A stretch of 7,536 bases of DNA from JBGPIT01 sp041485125 (GTDB taxonomy: Bacteria > Desulfobacterota > Binatia > UTPRO1). A program made the position numbers and the translations under genes. This document shows positions 1 through 6,143 of this stretch, in pieces. How positions within the stretch are numbered: position 1 is the first letter of the stretch; every line of letters starts with the position of its first letter. The notes beneath the pieces are model-generated. The model was not told the origin of the DNA. It did not search any database and was given only the letters and a program-made list of their open reading frames with translations. The DNA is taken from contig JBGPIT010000252.1 in assembly GCA_041485125.1 (NCBI GenBank), positions 1 to 7,536 on the forward strand, read 5' to 3'.

Positions 1-986
1 CACGGCAGTTGCCAACCGATGTCCTGGAGGATGTTGCGCGTCAGGCCCACGTCGTGGAGGGGCCCGGTGTAGAAGGGCTCCATCAGCTGATTGGGGGTCG
101 CGTCGGTGCTGAAGTGCGAGACCGACGAGCCGTTGCTGTAGGTCGCCGGCGCGTACAGCTCGACGTGACCGCTCACCGGCTCGACGCCGTCGGTGAGGAT
201 TCCGCTCGCAGCGACGGTCGACGGTCCGACCCAATGCAGGTTGCCGGTGTCGACGTTCGCGGCGCCGCGTTGTGCGTCCGTCATCTGCGGATAGAGCAGG
301 CCGCTGGTGTGGTCCTCGAGCCGGCGCATGTACGCGTCGTCCATCTCGAAGAGCTTGAGACCGTTCGGGCTCACGGCGCTGAAGAACCCGAGACCGTGCG
401 CGAACTCGTGCAGCACGACGGTGAGGAAGTCGACCGTTCCCGGCGGCGGATTGCCGTCGAGGCCGTAGTACCAGGTGCGGGGGAAGCTGCAGGTCGTCCC
501 GATCGTCGAGTTGAACTGCGCCGTCATGTCGGCGGCGAAGCAGCTCAAGCAGCTCGCGGAGGGACAGAGATCGCCGCCGCTCAGAAGATTCGCGAGCGAC
601 GCGGCAAACCACGTCCGCTTGAACGGTGCGCCGTCGAAGTTGAAGTGCAGGCAATTGGCGGAAGTCGCACCGAGCGTCGCGCCGGTGGCGCTGCAGGAGA
701 GCGGATCGAACACCGCCGCGACGTGGATCACCGTCGGACTGTCGAGGATGCCGGACCATACGGCAGCCGCGGTCTCGAGTACCGCCAGACGCTGGCCGCC
801 GAGCGTCGTGGCGCCGTTGCCGCCGACCGGGCCCGCCGGCGTCAAGTCGTTCAGACCCTCGCCGGGGCTGTCGAAGTTGTCGATCACGACCGTCGCAGCG
901 GCGTGCGCGCGCGGCGCGACGGCGAGTGCTGCGAGCAGCCCGGCCGCGGCCAAGAGCAGGCCTCGCAGATGGTGCGGCGCGCGCAT
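1..986 (-). CDS. Secreted leishmanolysin-like (metzincin) zinc metalloprotease, C-terminus cut by window edge
   Basis: The ATG at 986-984 opens 328 codons that run off the left edge. Residues 1-29 are a signal peptide (hydrophobic run 9-24, cleavage probably after AHA at 27-29), so the enzyme is exported. The zinc site is HEFAHGLGF at 193-201: H193 and H197 would bind zinc and E194 would be the catalytic base. The usual metzincin third His at +10 is Ser203. Instead a later segment, SHFS with H291, is followed 11 residues on by M302 in LMEP. That His-to-Met-turn spacing is the one I recall for leishmanolysin (M8), whose third His is also displaced by an insertion. The end, LTRNILQDIGW, resembles the closing helix of such proteases. 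Six cysteines (98, 112, 141, 146, 149, 166) lie before the active site and may form disulfides. GAGGG at 997-1001 lies 10 nt upstream of the start, inside the preceding gene, whose stop abuts this ATG, so translation is probably coupled. The substrate is unknown. I am confident of a secreted metzincin-like fold and less sure of the exact family. Confidence 0.82.
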   Translation of the reverse strand, partial: MRAPHHLRGLLLAAAGLLAALAVAPRAHAAATVVIDNFDSPGEGLNDLTPAGPVGGNGATTLGGQRLAVLETAAAVWSGILDSPTVIHVAAVFDPLSCSATGATLGATSANCLHFNFDGAPFKRTWFAASLANLLSGGDLCPSASCLSCFAADMTAQFNSTIGTTCSFPRTWYYGLDGNPPPGTVDFLTVVLHEFAHGLGFFSAVSPNGLKLFEMDDAYMRRLEDHTSGLLYPQMTDAQRGAANVDTGNLHWVGPSTVAASGILTDGVEPVSGHVELYAPATYSNGSSVSHFSTDATPNQLMEPFYTGPLHDVGLTRNILQDIGWQLP

Positions 987-1352
987 CTAGTCGTTTCCCT
1001 CGCCCGGGTGCACGCAGCGGACTTTTACGTCGCCGTCGGGCGTGACCGTCGCCTGCATCTCCGAGCGGAAGCGGCCGCGCACGTCGAGCATGCCGCCGCC
1101 CCGTTTGCTCTCGACGGGAACGGCCTCCGCGGCCGGAGCGAGCGGGCCCGGAACCGCCTCGACGCCGGCCGTCGGAGGCGCCGGCGCGACGGCGCGCTCG
1201 GGGCGCGAGACTTCGCCGGAGTCGTTCGGAACATCGGCTCCGGTCTTCGGGTCGACGTGCATGCGGAGGCCGGCGCGCGGCCCGGCGTACGAAGGAGCCG
1301 GCGCGAACGCCAGCAACGATGCGACCACGGTGATCCAGACGGTTTTGGTCAC
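987..1352 (-). CDS. Small secreted protein of unknown function, coupled to the metalloprotease gene
   Basis: This 121-residue protein starts with GTG at 1352-1350, supported by GGAGG (rc of 1359-1363) 6 nt upstream. Residues 1-23 are a signal peptide ending SYA. The mature protein has three parts: an N-terminal segment with MHVDPKTGAD (31-40), a Pro/Ala-rich probably disordered linker (about 51-80), and a C-terminal segment (about 84-115) with GGGMLDVRGRF and ATVTPDGDVKVRC, which looks like a small beta hairpin ending in the only cysteine, C113. I do not recognise a named family, though the paired 'DPxTG' and 'GRFRS...V.PDG...V.C' segments look like a conserved exported protein type. It lies 16 bp after the propeller gene, and its TAG at 989-987 directly precedes the protease ATG. 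Coupling suggests comparable output of both proteins; a role as partner, inhibitor or substrate of the protease is possible but unproven. Confidence 0.75.
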   Translation of the reverse strand: MTKTVWITVVASLLAFAPAPSYAGPRAGLRMHVDPKTGADVPNDSGEVSRPERAVAPAPPTAGVEAVPGPLAPAAEAVPVESKRGGGMLDVRGRFRSEMQATVTPDGDVKVRCVHPGEGND

Positions 1353-1368
1353 GACTTGCCTCCGTGCC

Positions 1369-4300
1369 TCAGTCTCCCGACGCCGTGAAGTGCGACGGGT
1401 CGTTCTTCTGTGCCGTGGTGTACCGGGCCTCCCAGCACACGCCGGTGTCGCTGTTGGTGAATTGCACGGTGACCGGCAACGCGAGCGGCATCGTCGGGAG
1501 CGGCAGCTGGCGGCCGGCGCCCTTGACCTGGATGATGCTCTTCCCCGCGACGAGGCCTTCCTGCAGCCGCAGCTGCACCAATCCGTCCGGGGTGCCGGCG
1601 TCGTCCGTGTAGGCGAAGCGTGAGCCGTTGCGTTGTGACTGCCAGCACGGTGCGCCGTCGCAGAAGCCCGCCGCCGGTGCGGCGAACGTTGCCGCGAGCT
1701 CCGGCGCCGGCGAATCGCGGTAGAGACACAGCAGGGAGGACGCGGTCATCAGGGGATCGCCGAAATCGGACGCCGGCGTGATTGCCCCGTGCTTCCAGTC
1801 CCACGTGAGCTGGTCTTTGTCGGCTCTGCGCCCGAGCTTGACCTTCAGGCGCGAGCTCCGGCTCGCGGGATGGCGGCAGTCGTTCCGTGGCAGGGGCGGA
1901 CAGAGCTCGAGCGTGCACGTGTCCGAGCAGCCGTCGCCGGCCATGGTGTTGCCGTCGTCGCACTGCTCGACGCTGCTCACGAATCCGCTGCCGCACTCGT
2001 CGAGCTGGAAATGCACCAGCGCCCCCAGGTCGAGGTTCACGCCGTTGAAGAACGACGCGCCTTTGAGGAACCCGGGACTCACCGTGTACACCGAGCGACC
2101 GTCGGGACTGACGGCGACGCGCAGCACGTTGATGAGGCCGCGCACGCCGTTCGTTCCCTCCAGTTCCTCCGCAAACAGCGTCAGCGCGCCCGTCGTCGGG
2201 TCGCGGCTGAAGATCTCGAGCGCATCGCCGCCTGTGCTCGTCACGTAGACGCGCGTGCCATCGGCGCTGATGGCGAGGCCGTGGGGAGTCTTCAAATTGT
2301 GCAGCCCCGTGCTCGGTCCGTGCTTTTCGAGCAACGTCGGGTGGCCGGTGACGGCGTTGCGCGTCCACACTGTGACCACGTCCTCGTCCTCGGACGTGAT
2401 GTACAGATTCTGCCCGTCCGGGCTCATCACGATCGACTCGGGCGTCTCGAGTCCCTCGATCCCGGCATCGCTTTGATGGATCGTCTCGCGATGGGTGAGG
2501 TCGCCGCTGGTGGCGTTGCGCGCGAAGACGATGAGAGCCTGACCTCCCGATTCGGGTTGTCCCGGCGAGATCAAGTAGACGTAGGCGCCGTCCGGGCTGA
2601 CGACCACGCCGCGCGTCCGTCGCAGACCCGTCAGCGGCACGCCGCCGACACCGAGCGTCTGGCGATTCACGATCTCGTTGACGAACGTCAGGTGGCCGGT
2701 GGTCGTGTTGCGCGCGAGAACGACCACGGAATCGTTACCGCCGTTGGCGAGGTACGCGTGTCTTTCGTCGGGGCTGAGCGCCATCTGTTCGGCGCCGCCG
2801 AGATCGGACCCGAACGGCGTCTGCTCGAGCGCCTCGACGAACGTGAGGAGCCCGGTACCGACGTCGCGCTGGTAGAGCTTGATGCCGTCGTGATCGAGCA
2901 CGTAGACCTGCGTCCCGTCGGCGATCGGAAGCATGTAGTCCGGTCGATCGGGTATGTTGGGCGGATCCGGTCCCCCCACGGGACTGATCGCTTCGACCGG
3001 ACGGAGCTTTCCGTCGCTCGCCCGCCGCTGCAGACCGAGCAGGGTGCCGAATTGCGAAATGAGGTAGACGTGACGGCCGTCTGCCGGGACCCCCAGCGCC
3101 TTCGCGCCATTCATTGCCGGAGTGAGGAGGCGCGGTGAGAACACGTCACGCAAGACGAGGCCACCTGCCTCGGGCAGTGGCACGGGGGCCGGCGGCGGCA
3201 GCGGTGTCACCGGTCCGAGCCGCGCCACGAACGTGCTCCAGATCGAAGCGTCGACCGCGGACGTCAGGACGGTCTCGTTCGCCGACCACACCGTCGCGTC
3301 GTCGTCGGGGTCGGTGATCGTCGATGAGTAGAGACCCCAGCGCTCGAAGTTCAGCCCGGGGAAGCTCGTGCTGTCGTAGAAGCCTGGGCTGCTTGCGACA
3401 TGAAACGAGGGCTGAAACGTGCCGGCCGGATCCGAGGCGGCGCGGACCGCGCAACGCATCTCCGGAAACTGATCGAAGTACGATTGCGTGAAGCAGATCG
3501 TCGCGTCACCGGACGCGGCGACGGCGATCGACGGGTTGAAGACCCACTCGGGACCGTCGCTGCCCTTGACGATGCCGAGATCGTCGAGGGTGATCGCGGC
3601 GGGCGCGCCGCCGTTGGTCGCGAGCTTCGTCCACACCGCTTCGATGCCGTCGCGCCCGTCCTTCTCCGCCGTCTGGACGACCCAGATATGACCGTCGCGA
3701 TACTGTGCATCGGCGAGACGGACCATGAACGTGTCGAGCTGAACCAAGGTGCCGGCCTGCGGACCGCCGCCGATGCGCTGGCCGCCGACGTCCCACCCTT
3801 GCAGGTTGTTGCGAACGATCGTCGGCGCGGCGGGCGCACCGGCGATCTCCCACACCCGGTAGCGGCCGATGCTCTGGCCGAAGCCGTTGACCCGGTTCAC
3901 CAGGTAGAAGTTGCCGCTGTCGGTCGTGCCATGCACATGCGCCGGCTGCAGATAGAAGGAGACGGGGAACACGGCGGCGTCGACGTCGAGATCGACGAAG
4001 GCGTACATGCCGGCGAGGAGCCCGGTCGTCGCGGACGTGTCGAACACCCGGATCTTCGTGCCGCGGAACGCGTTGGCATCGTCGGCGAGGTTGCCGGTGA
4101 TGAAGAGGGCGTTGGCGTCGGCGCCGATACCCGGCGGGCCGACGACGTAGGTGGCGTCGCCGCCGACCGTCGTGATCGCGTTGCCTGAAACGTGAAGCCA
4201 GTCGGTGGTCACGTTCGCCGGCGCGCTCGTCGACGACACGGCGACGTGAATCGCGCTCACGGAGCTCATGGGATCGGCGTCGCGACCCTCGAGGCCGACG

Positions 4301-4692
4301 ACGAAGAACCGGCCGGCGTGCTCGTCGAAGAGGATCTTCGCCGTGCCCATGTGGCCGACCGCGGTGCCGAAGAACGTATCGAGGGGCGTCGGGCCGTCGA
4401 GCGAGGCACCGGTCTTGTCCCAGACTTGGATGCCGTTGCTCGTCACCATCACGACCCGCCCCGACGCGCCGGCGCCCGTGCCGACCGCGAGGTGCACGTT
4501 GGGTGGATTGTGCAGCAGGCCGTCGCGGATCGTGCCGTCGACGCCCGCGAACCCGAGCGTGACGGCGGCGCCCGCGGAGTAGGGTCCGAGCAGCCCGGCG
4601 ACCGCGAGGAAGAGCACGCACCCCGCCAGGCGCCCAAAGGCGGCGGCAAGGATCACGCGCAGAACGAGCTTCGGGTGGTGAGAGAGCGTCAC
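1369..4692 (-). CDS. Large secreted double-propeller protein with Myxococcus-type disulfide repeat and C-terminal signature module
   Basis: This is a 1107-residue exported protein. GTG at 4692-4690 is chosen because GGGAGG (rc of 4702-4707) lies 9 nt upstream. Residues 1-43 form a long signal peptide or N-terminal anchor. Residues about 45-495 are a beta-rich region with NPPNVHLAVGTG, VWDKTG (90-95), KILFDEHAGRFFVV (119-132), NPSIAVAASGDATICF and RWGLYSSTITDP, a style seen in large secreted sialidase-like propeller proteins. A Pro-rich hinge (493-507) follows. Residues about 511-897 hold seven strand motifs of the type 'SPDGxxVYV', at about 541, 595, 645, 704, 762, 814 and 867, spaced 50-59 residues, as expected for a seven-bladed lactonase/YVTN-type propeller. 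Residues 899-931 match the Myxococcus disulfide repeat (DUF4215-like; EQCDDGN...GDGCSDTC). Residues about 946-1107 form a C-terminal module. Such proteins usually act in binding or structure; no catalytic site is evident and I do not claim lactonase activity. It heads a tight gene set with the small protein and the protease. Confidence 0.85.
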   Translation of the reverse strand: MTLSHHPKLVLRVILAAAFGRLAGCVLFLAVAGLLGPYSAGAAVTLGFAGVDGTIRDGLLHNPPNVHLAVGTGAGASGRVVMVTSNGIQVWDKTGASLDGPTPLDTFFGTAVGHMGTAKILFDEHAGRFFVVGLEGRDADPMSSVSAIHVAVSSTSAPANVTTDWLHVSGNAITTVGGDATYVVGPPGIGADANALFITGNLADDANAFRGTKIRVFDTSATTGLLAGMYAFVDLDVDAAVFPVSFYLQPAHVHGTTDSGNFYLVNRVNGFGQSIGRYRVWEIAGAPAAPTIVRNNLQGWDVGGQRIGGGPQAGTLVQLDTFMVRLADAQYRDGHIWVVQTAEKDGRDGIEAVWTKLATNGGAPAAITLDDLGIVKGSDGPEWVFNPSIAVAASGDATICFTQSYFDQFPEMRCAVRAASDPAGTFQPSFHVASSPGFYDSTSFPGLNFERWGLYSSTITDPDDDATVWSANETVLTSAVDASIWSTFVARLGPVTPLPPPAPVPLPEAGGLVLRDVFSPRLLTPAMNGAKALGVPADGRHVYLISQFGTLLGLQRRASDGKLRPVEAISPVGGPDPPNIPDRPDYMLPIADGTQVYVLDHDGIKLYQRDVGTGLLTFVEALEQTPFGSDLGGAEQMALSPDERHAYLANGGNDSVVVLARNTTTGHLTFVNEIVNRQTLGVGGVPLTGLRRTRGVVVSPDGAYVYLISPGQPESGGQALIVFARNATSGDLTHRETIHQSDAGIEGLETPESIVMSPDGQNLYITSEDEDVVTVWTRNAVTGHPTLLEKHGPSTGLHNLKTPHGLAISADGTRVYVTSTGGDALEIFSRDPTTGALTLFAEELEGTNGVRGLINVLRVAVSPDGRSVYTVSPGFLKGASFFNGVNLDLGALVHFQLDECGSGFVSSVEQCDDGNTMAGDGCSDTCTLELCPPLPRNDCRHPASRSSRLKVKLGRRADKDQLTWDWKHGAITPASDFGDPLMTASSLLCLYRDSPAPELAATFAAPAAGFCDGAPCWQSQRNGSRFAYTDDAGTPDGLVQLRLQEGLVAGKSIIQVKGAGRQLPLPTMPLALPVTVQFTNSDTGVCWEARYTTAQKNDPSHFTASGD
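1372..1857 (-). other. C-terminal module with NSDTGVCWEA signature (domain within the propeller gene)
   Basis: Residues about 946-1107 of the 1107-residue protein form one compact block after the disulfide repeat. Landmarks are KVKLGRRADKDQLTWDW (951-967), SDFGDP (975-980), SLLCLY (986-991), AGTPDGLVQLRL (1032-1043), GKSIIQVKGAGRQLPLP (1050-1066), LPVTVQFTNSDTGVCWEA (1072-1089) and a closing KNDPSHFTASGD. Cysteines at 989, 1011, 1016 and 1086 could form two disulfides. The alternation of short hydrophobic strands suggests a beta sandwich. From memory this module recurs at the end of many different secreted proteins in uncultured delta-proteobacterial and Binatia genomes, which would suit a sorting or surface-attachment role; that role is inference. 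Confidence 0.5.
1900..1998 (-). other. Myxococcus-type cysteine-rich disulfide repeat (DUF4215-like domain)
   Basis: Residues 899-931 of the propeller protein contain ECGSGFVSSVEQCDDGN, then GDGCSDTC and a final Cys at 931. The pattern C-G-x-G-x-[IV]-x(4)-E-x-C-D-D-G-N-x(4)-D-G-C-S-x-x-C is the hallmark of this small extracellular repeat. Only one copy is present, placed between the propeller and the C-terminal module. Confidence 0.85.
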
Positions 4693-4701
4693 GGCACAGC
4701 G

Positions 4702-4707
4702 CCTCCC
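4702..4707 (-). promoter_or_regulatory. Ribosome binding site deciding the GTG start of the propeller gene
   Basis: The minus strand reads GGGAGG here, 9 nt before the GTG at 4692-4690. It is flanked by GCGC on both sides (4699-4702 and 4708-4711), which could pair as a 4-bp stem and place the purine core in the loop. The rest of the 68-bp gap to the upstream gene shows no convincing promoter or terminator, so read-through from the cysteine-rich gene is plausible. Confidence 0.6.
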
Positions 4708-4760
4708 GCGCGATCTCTCGTCGAAGCATGAATCGAACCAAATCGACCGAGCGAGAAAAT

Positions 4761-5786
4761 TCAGTCGCGTGACGATGCGGCGATGGTGCGCGGCGGCGCT
4801 GGCTGGTTCACATCGACCGCGCGCTGGTTCACATCACCCACGCCAACGTCGCGGCAGGCGCGGGCGGTGGCGATCAGGGCTTGATCGTCACGTGCGCCCA
4901 GCGGACCGTTCAAGTAGATCGGTGGACACTGCTGCGCGAAGCCGATCTGCGCCGGCGTGAGGTCGTCGGTGTTACCGGAGCCAGGTATCGCGCCGATCTG
5001 GAGATCGCAGGCACCATCCGTCCCGCCGCACGCTTGGCAGAGCTTCGCGACCATCACGGCCTCGGCTTTGGCGAGGGCCGTCTGTGTCTTGCCCGAGGTA
5101 TCACCCGACGGGCAAGGCCCGGCGAAGGTGCCGCGATTCACGGCTTCCCAACACTTGCCGCGCACCTTCGACTTCGTGAGCAAGAACTTGGTCGACTCTT
5201 TTTCGATCGCGGCTTGGCACCGGTTGATCGCCGACCCGGTGCCGAACTCGCCGCTCGTGAAACCGTTCGCATAGAGATGCATCGCCGAGTCGATCGCGGT
5301 CTCGTCGAGGCAGAGCAGACAGTCGGTGACGCCGCGTCCATCCGAGTCGACGCCGCCGCAGTGATCGATCCTGTTGGTGCAGCCCTTGCGCTCGAAGCCG
5401 GGACAGGGGCCGATGTCGAAGTAGACCGCGTTGAGCCCGACGTCGTCGTGGCCGGCGCCGCACGTCTTGTCAGCGCCGCCACACGGGGCGTCGATCATCC
5501 GTTTGAAGCTGGTCTCCGCTTTCGCGATCGTCGCCGCGGTTTTCCCGGCCGTGTCGGCGCAGCGCCCGCCCGGCGGCGAGGAGTACCCCGCCGTGCCTTT
5601 GACGATGTTGTCCTCGCATTTCTGCAGCGCCTTCGCCTTCGCGGCGACGAATTTTCCCGACCCCTTGATGATCGCGGACTGACACTTCGGGTTGGTTCCG
5701 GTGTCGGCGTCGACGACCGCGCTGAGCACGAGCACCATTCCAAGCGTCAGTGCGGCGGCGCTCCCCAGGCGCGAGACCGTCTGCAT
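4761..5786 (-). CDS. Secreted cysteine- and lysine-rich helical protein with internal duplication
   Basis: This is a 341-residue exported protein of unrecognised function. The ATG at 5786-5784 is chosen over a longer reading (to 6095) because GAGGAGGG (rc of 5792-5799) lies 5 nt upstream and a clean signal peptide follows (residues 1-27, ending VDA). The mature chain has 18 cysteines and no CxxCH, so it is not a c-type cytochrome. Residues 35-109 and 190-260 are copies of each other: C35/C190, A38/A193, I39/I194, K41/K196, K45/K200, F46/F201, K50/K205, K52/K207 and C57/C212 match, then DTxGK (78-82 and 229-233), then CGGxDxxC (102-109 and 253-260). Between them is a segment with CPGF, CTNRIDHCGG and CLLC (156-159). 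The same module occurs in the divergent gene at 6200. Helical, disulfide-stapled extracellular repeats are likely. The gene has its own probable promoter and lies 68 bp before the propeller gene. Confidence 0.85.
   Translation of the reverse strand: MQTVSRLGSAAALTLGMVLVLSAVVDADTGTNPKCQSAIIKGSGKFVAAKAKALQKCEDNIVKGTAGYSSPPGGRCADTAGKTAATIAKAETSFKRMIDAPCGGADKTCGAGHDDVGLNAVYFDIGPCPGFERKGCTNRIDHCGGVDSDGRGVTDCLLCLDETAIDSAMHLYANGFTSGEFGTGSAINRCQAAIEKESTKFLLTKSKVRGKCWEAVNRGTFAGPCPSGDTSGKTQTALAKAEAVMVAKLCQACGGTDGACDLQIGAIPGSGNTDDLTPAQIGFAQQCPPIYLNGPLGARDDQALIATARACRDVGVGDVNQRAVDVNQPAPPRTIAASSRD
4802..4835. repeat. Direct repeat of 13 bp, 21-bp period
   Basis: GCTGGTTCACATC occurs at 4802-4814 and 4823-4835. 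In the minus-strand gene it encodes DVNQ-RAV-DVNQ near the C-terminus, an in-frame seven-residue micro-duplication. Confidence 0.8.
5007..5219 (-). repeat. Cys/Lys helical module, second copy in the cysteine-rich protein
   Basis: Residues 190-260. C190 and C212 are 22 apart with K at +6, +10, +15 and +17. D229-T-S-G-K233 follows, then C253GGTDGAC260. It aligns with residues 35-109 at an offset of 155 in the first part and 151 in the second. Confidence 0.8.
5460..5684 (-). repeat. Cys/Lys helical module, first copy in the cysteine-rich protein
   Basis: Residues 35-109. C35 and C57 are 22 apart with A at +3, I at +4 and K at +6, +10, +15 and +17. D78-T-A-G-K82 follows, then C102GGADKTC109. The final eight residues match the second copy in five of eight positions. 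Confidence 0.8.
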
Positions 5787-5791
5787 GGTTT

Positions 5792-5799
5792 CCCTCCTC
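5792..5799 (-). promoter_or_regulatory. Strong ribosome binding site of the cysteine-rich gene
   Basis: The minus strand reads GAGGAGGG, then AAACC, then ATG at 5786-5784. This near-perfect Shine-Dalgarno sequence settles the start and excludes the N-terminal extension to 6095. Confidence 0.85.
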
Positions 5800-5832
5800 T
5801 GATGGACGGAGAACAACGCGCCATCACGTCGA

Positions 5833-5875
5833 CGTGCGCTCCCCGACGGCACCGAACGGTGATCCTGAGCGCACG
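5833..5875 (-). promoter_or_regulatory. Inverted repeat in the 5' leader of the cysteine-rich gene
   Basis: CGTGCGCT (5833-5840) and AGCGCACG (5868-5875) are perfect 8-bp complements. Inside the loop CACCG (5850-5854) and CGGTG (5857-5861) can form a second, smaller stem. If transcription starts near 5896, this lies in the untranslated leader, about 46 nt before the start codon. No poly-U tract follows, so it is not a typical terminator. A role in mRNA stability or control is a guess. Confidence 0.4.
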
Positions 5876-5902
5876 CGCCCACGCGAAGGGCGAGTCGGCG
5901 CG

Positions 5903-5932
5903 AGGTTAGGTCAGCGCTCTCGAAAGTGTCAA
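5903..5932 (-). promoter_or_regulatory. Probable sigma70-type promoter for the minus-strand genes
   Basis: On the minus strand a perfect TTGACA (-35, 5932-5927) is followed by 18 nt and TAACCT (-10, 5908-5903), which keeps the key T, A and final T of TATAAT. The expected start near 5896 would leave a leader of about 110 nt before the ATG at 5786. Confidence 0.55.
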
Positions 5933-5956
5933 TGAAAAACCCTTGCCGGTCGGCCC

Positions 5957-5969
5957 GCACCGGCGGTGC
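5957..5969. promoter_or_regulatory. Palindrome upstream of the minus-strand promoter
   Basis: GCACCG-G-CGGTGC is a perfect inverted repeat with 6-bp arms and a one-base centre, about 25 bp upstream of the TTGACA box. A further CGGTGCG at 5980-5986 repeats one arm. It could be an operator, but GC-rich DNA produces such palindromes by chance. Confidence 0.25.
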
Positions 5970-6110
5970 CGCGGCGCGGCGGTGCGTGTGATGACCCACC
6001 TGGCGCCTGCCAAGATCCTGCCGCTCAGCCTCCGGGTGTTCTGCTTGGTAAGATCCGAAGGGAATGTAATCGGGCGCCCCCTCGTTCGTATGCACTCTCG
6101 AAACTTAGGG

Positions 6111-6143
6111 CGTGCTATCCGAGGTCGGACGCGCTATCTGAGG
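6111..6143. repeat. Imperfect direct repeat upstream of the plus-strand gene
   Basis: CGTGCTATCCGAGG (6111-6124) and CGCGCTATCTGAGG (6130-6143) match in 12 of 14 bases with a 19-bp period, ending 56 bp before the start codon at 6200. It could be a two-site activator or repressor target. No confident -35/-10 pair was found for this gene; TATCCT at 6170-6175 is a possible -10 without a good -35. Confidence 0.45.

Noticed and set aside
9..1388. Plus-strand 459-codon open frame opposite the protease and small secreted gene
   Set aside because: It is Arg/Ala/Val-rich with no ribosome site or recognisable motif; the opposite strand has signal peptides, a zinc motif and linked Shine-Dalgarno sites. 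It is a GC-rich shadow.
1789..3138. Plus-strand 449-codon open frame opposite the propeller gene
   Set aside because: The minus strand here encodes the seven-fold propeller repeat and disulfide repeat in one continuous frame, which the plus-strand frame cannot explain.
2002..3162. 6-phosphogluconolactonase-type enzyme activity for the propeller domain
   Set aside because: The strand repeats show the fold type only; the protein is secreted, multi-domain and lacks supporting pathway context.
4618..4629. Lipobox LAGC at residues 22-25 of the propeller protein
   Set aside because: It fits the consensus, but the Cys is followed by a strongly hydrophobic stretch (VLFLAVAGLLG) instead of a polar mature start, so an ordinary signal peptide or anchor is more likely.
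3506..4741. Minus-strand 411-codon frame overlapping the start of the propeller gene
   Set aside because: It is extremely Arg-rich and lacks domain patterns; it is the +1-type shadow of the propeller frame.
4693..4760. Terminator or separate promoter between the cysteine-rich and propeller genes
   Set aside because: No stem with a T-run and no acceptable -35/-10 pair was found in the 68 bp.
6045..6070. Promoter TTGGTA / TGTAAT for the plus-strand gene
   Set aside because: TGTAAT is a good -10 match, but the spacer to TTGGTA is only 14 nt; no better -35 is present, so it was not called.
5787..6095. 103-residue N-terminal extension of the minus-strand cysteine-rich protein
   Set aside because: It would bury the signal peptide in the middle of the protein, contains the promoter, and is made unnecessary by GAGGAGGG 5 nt before the internal ATG.
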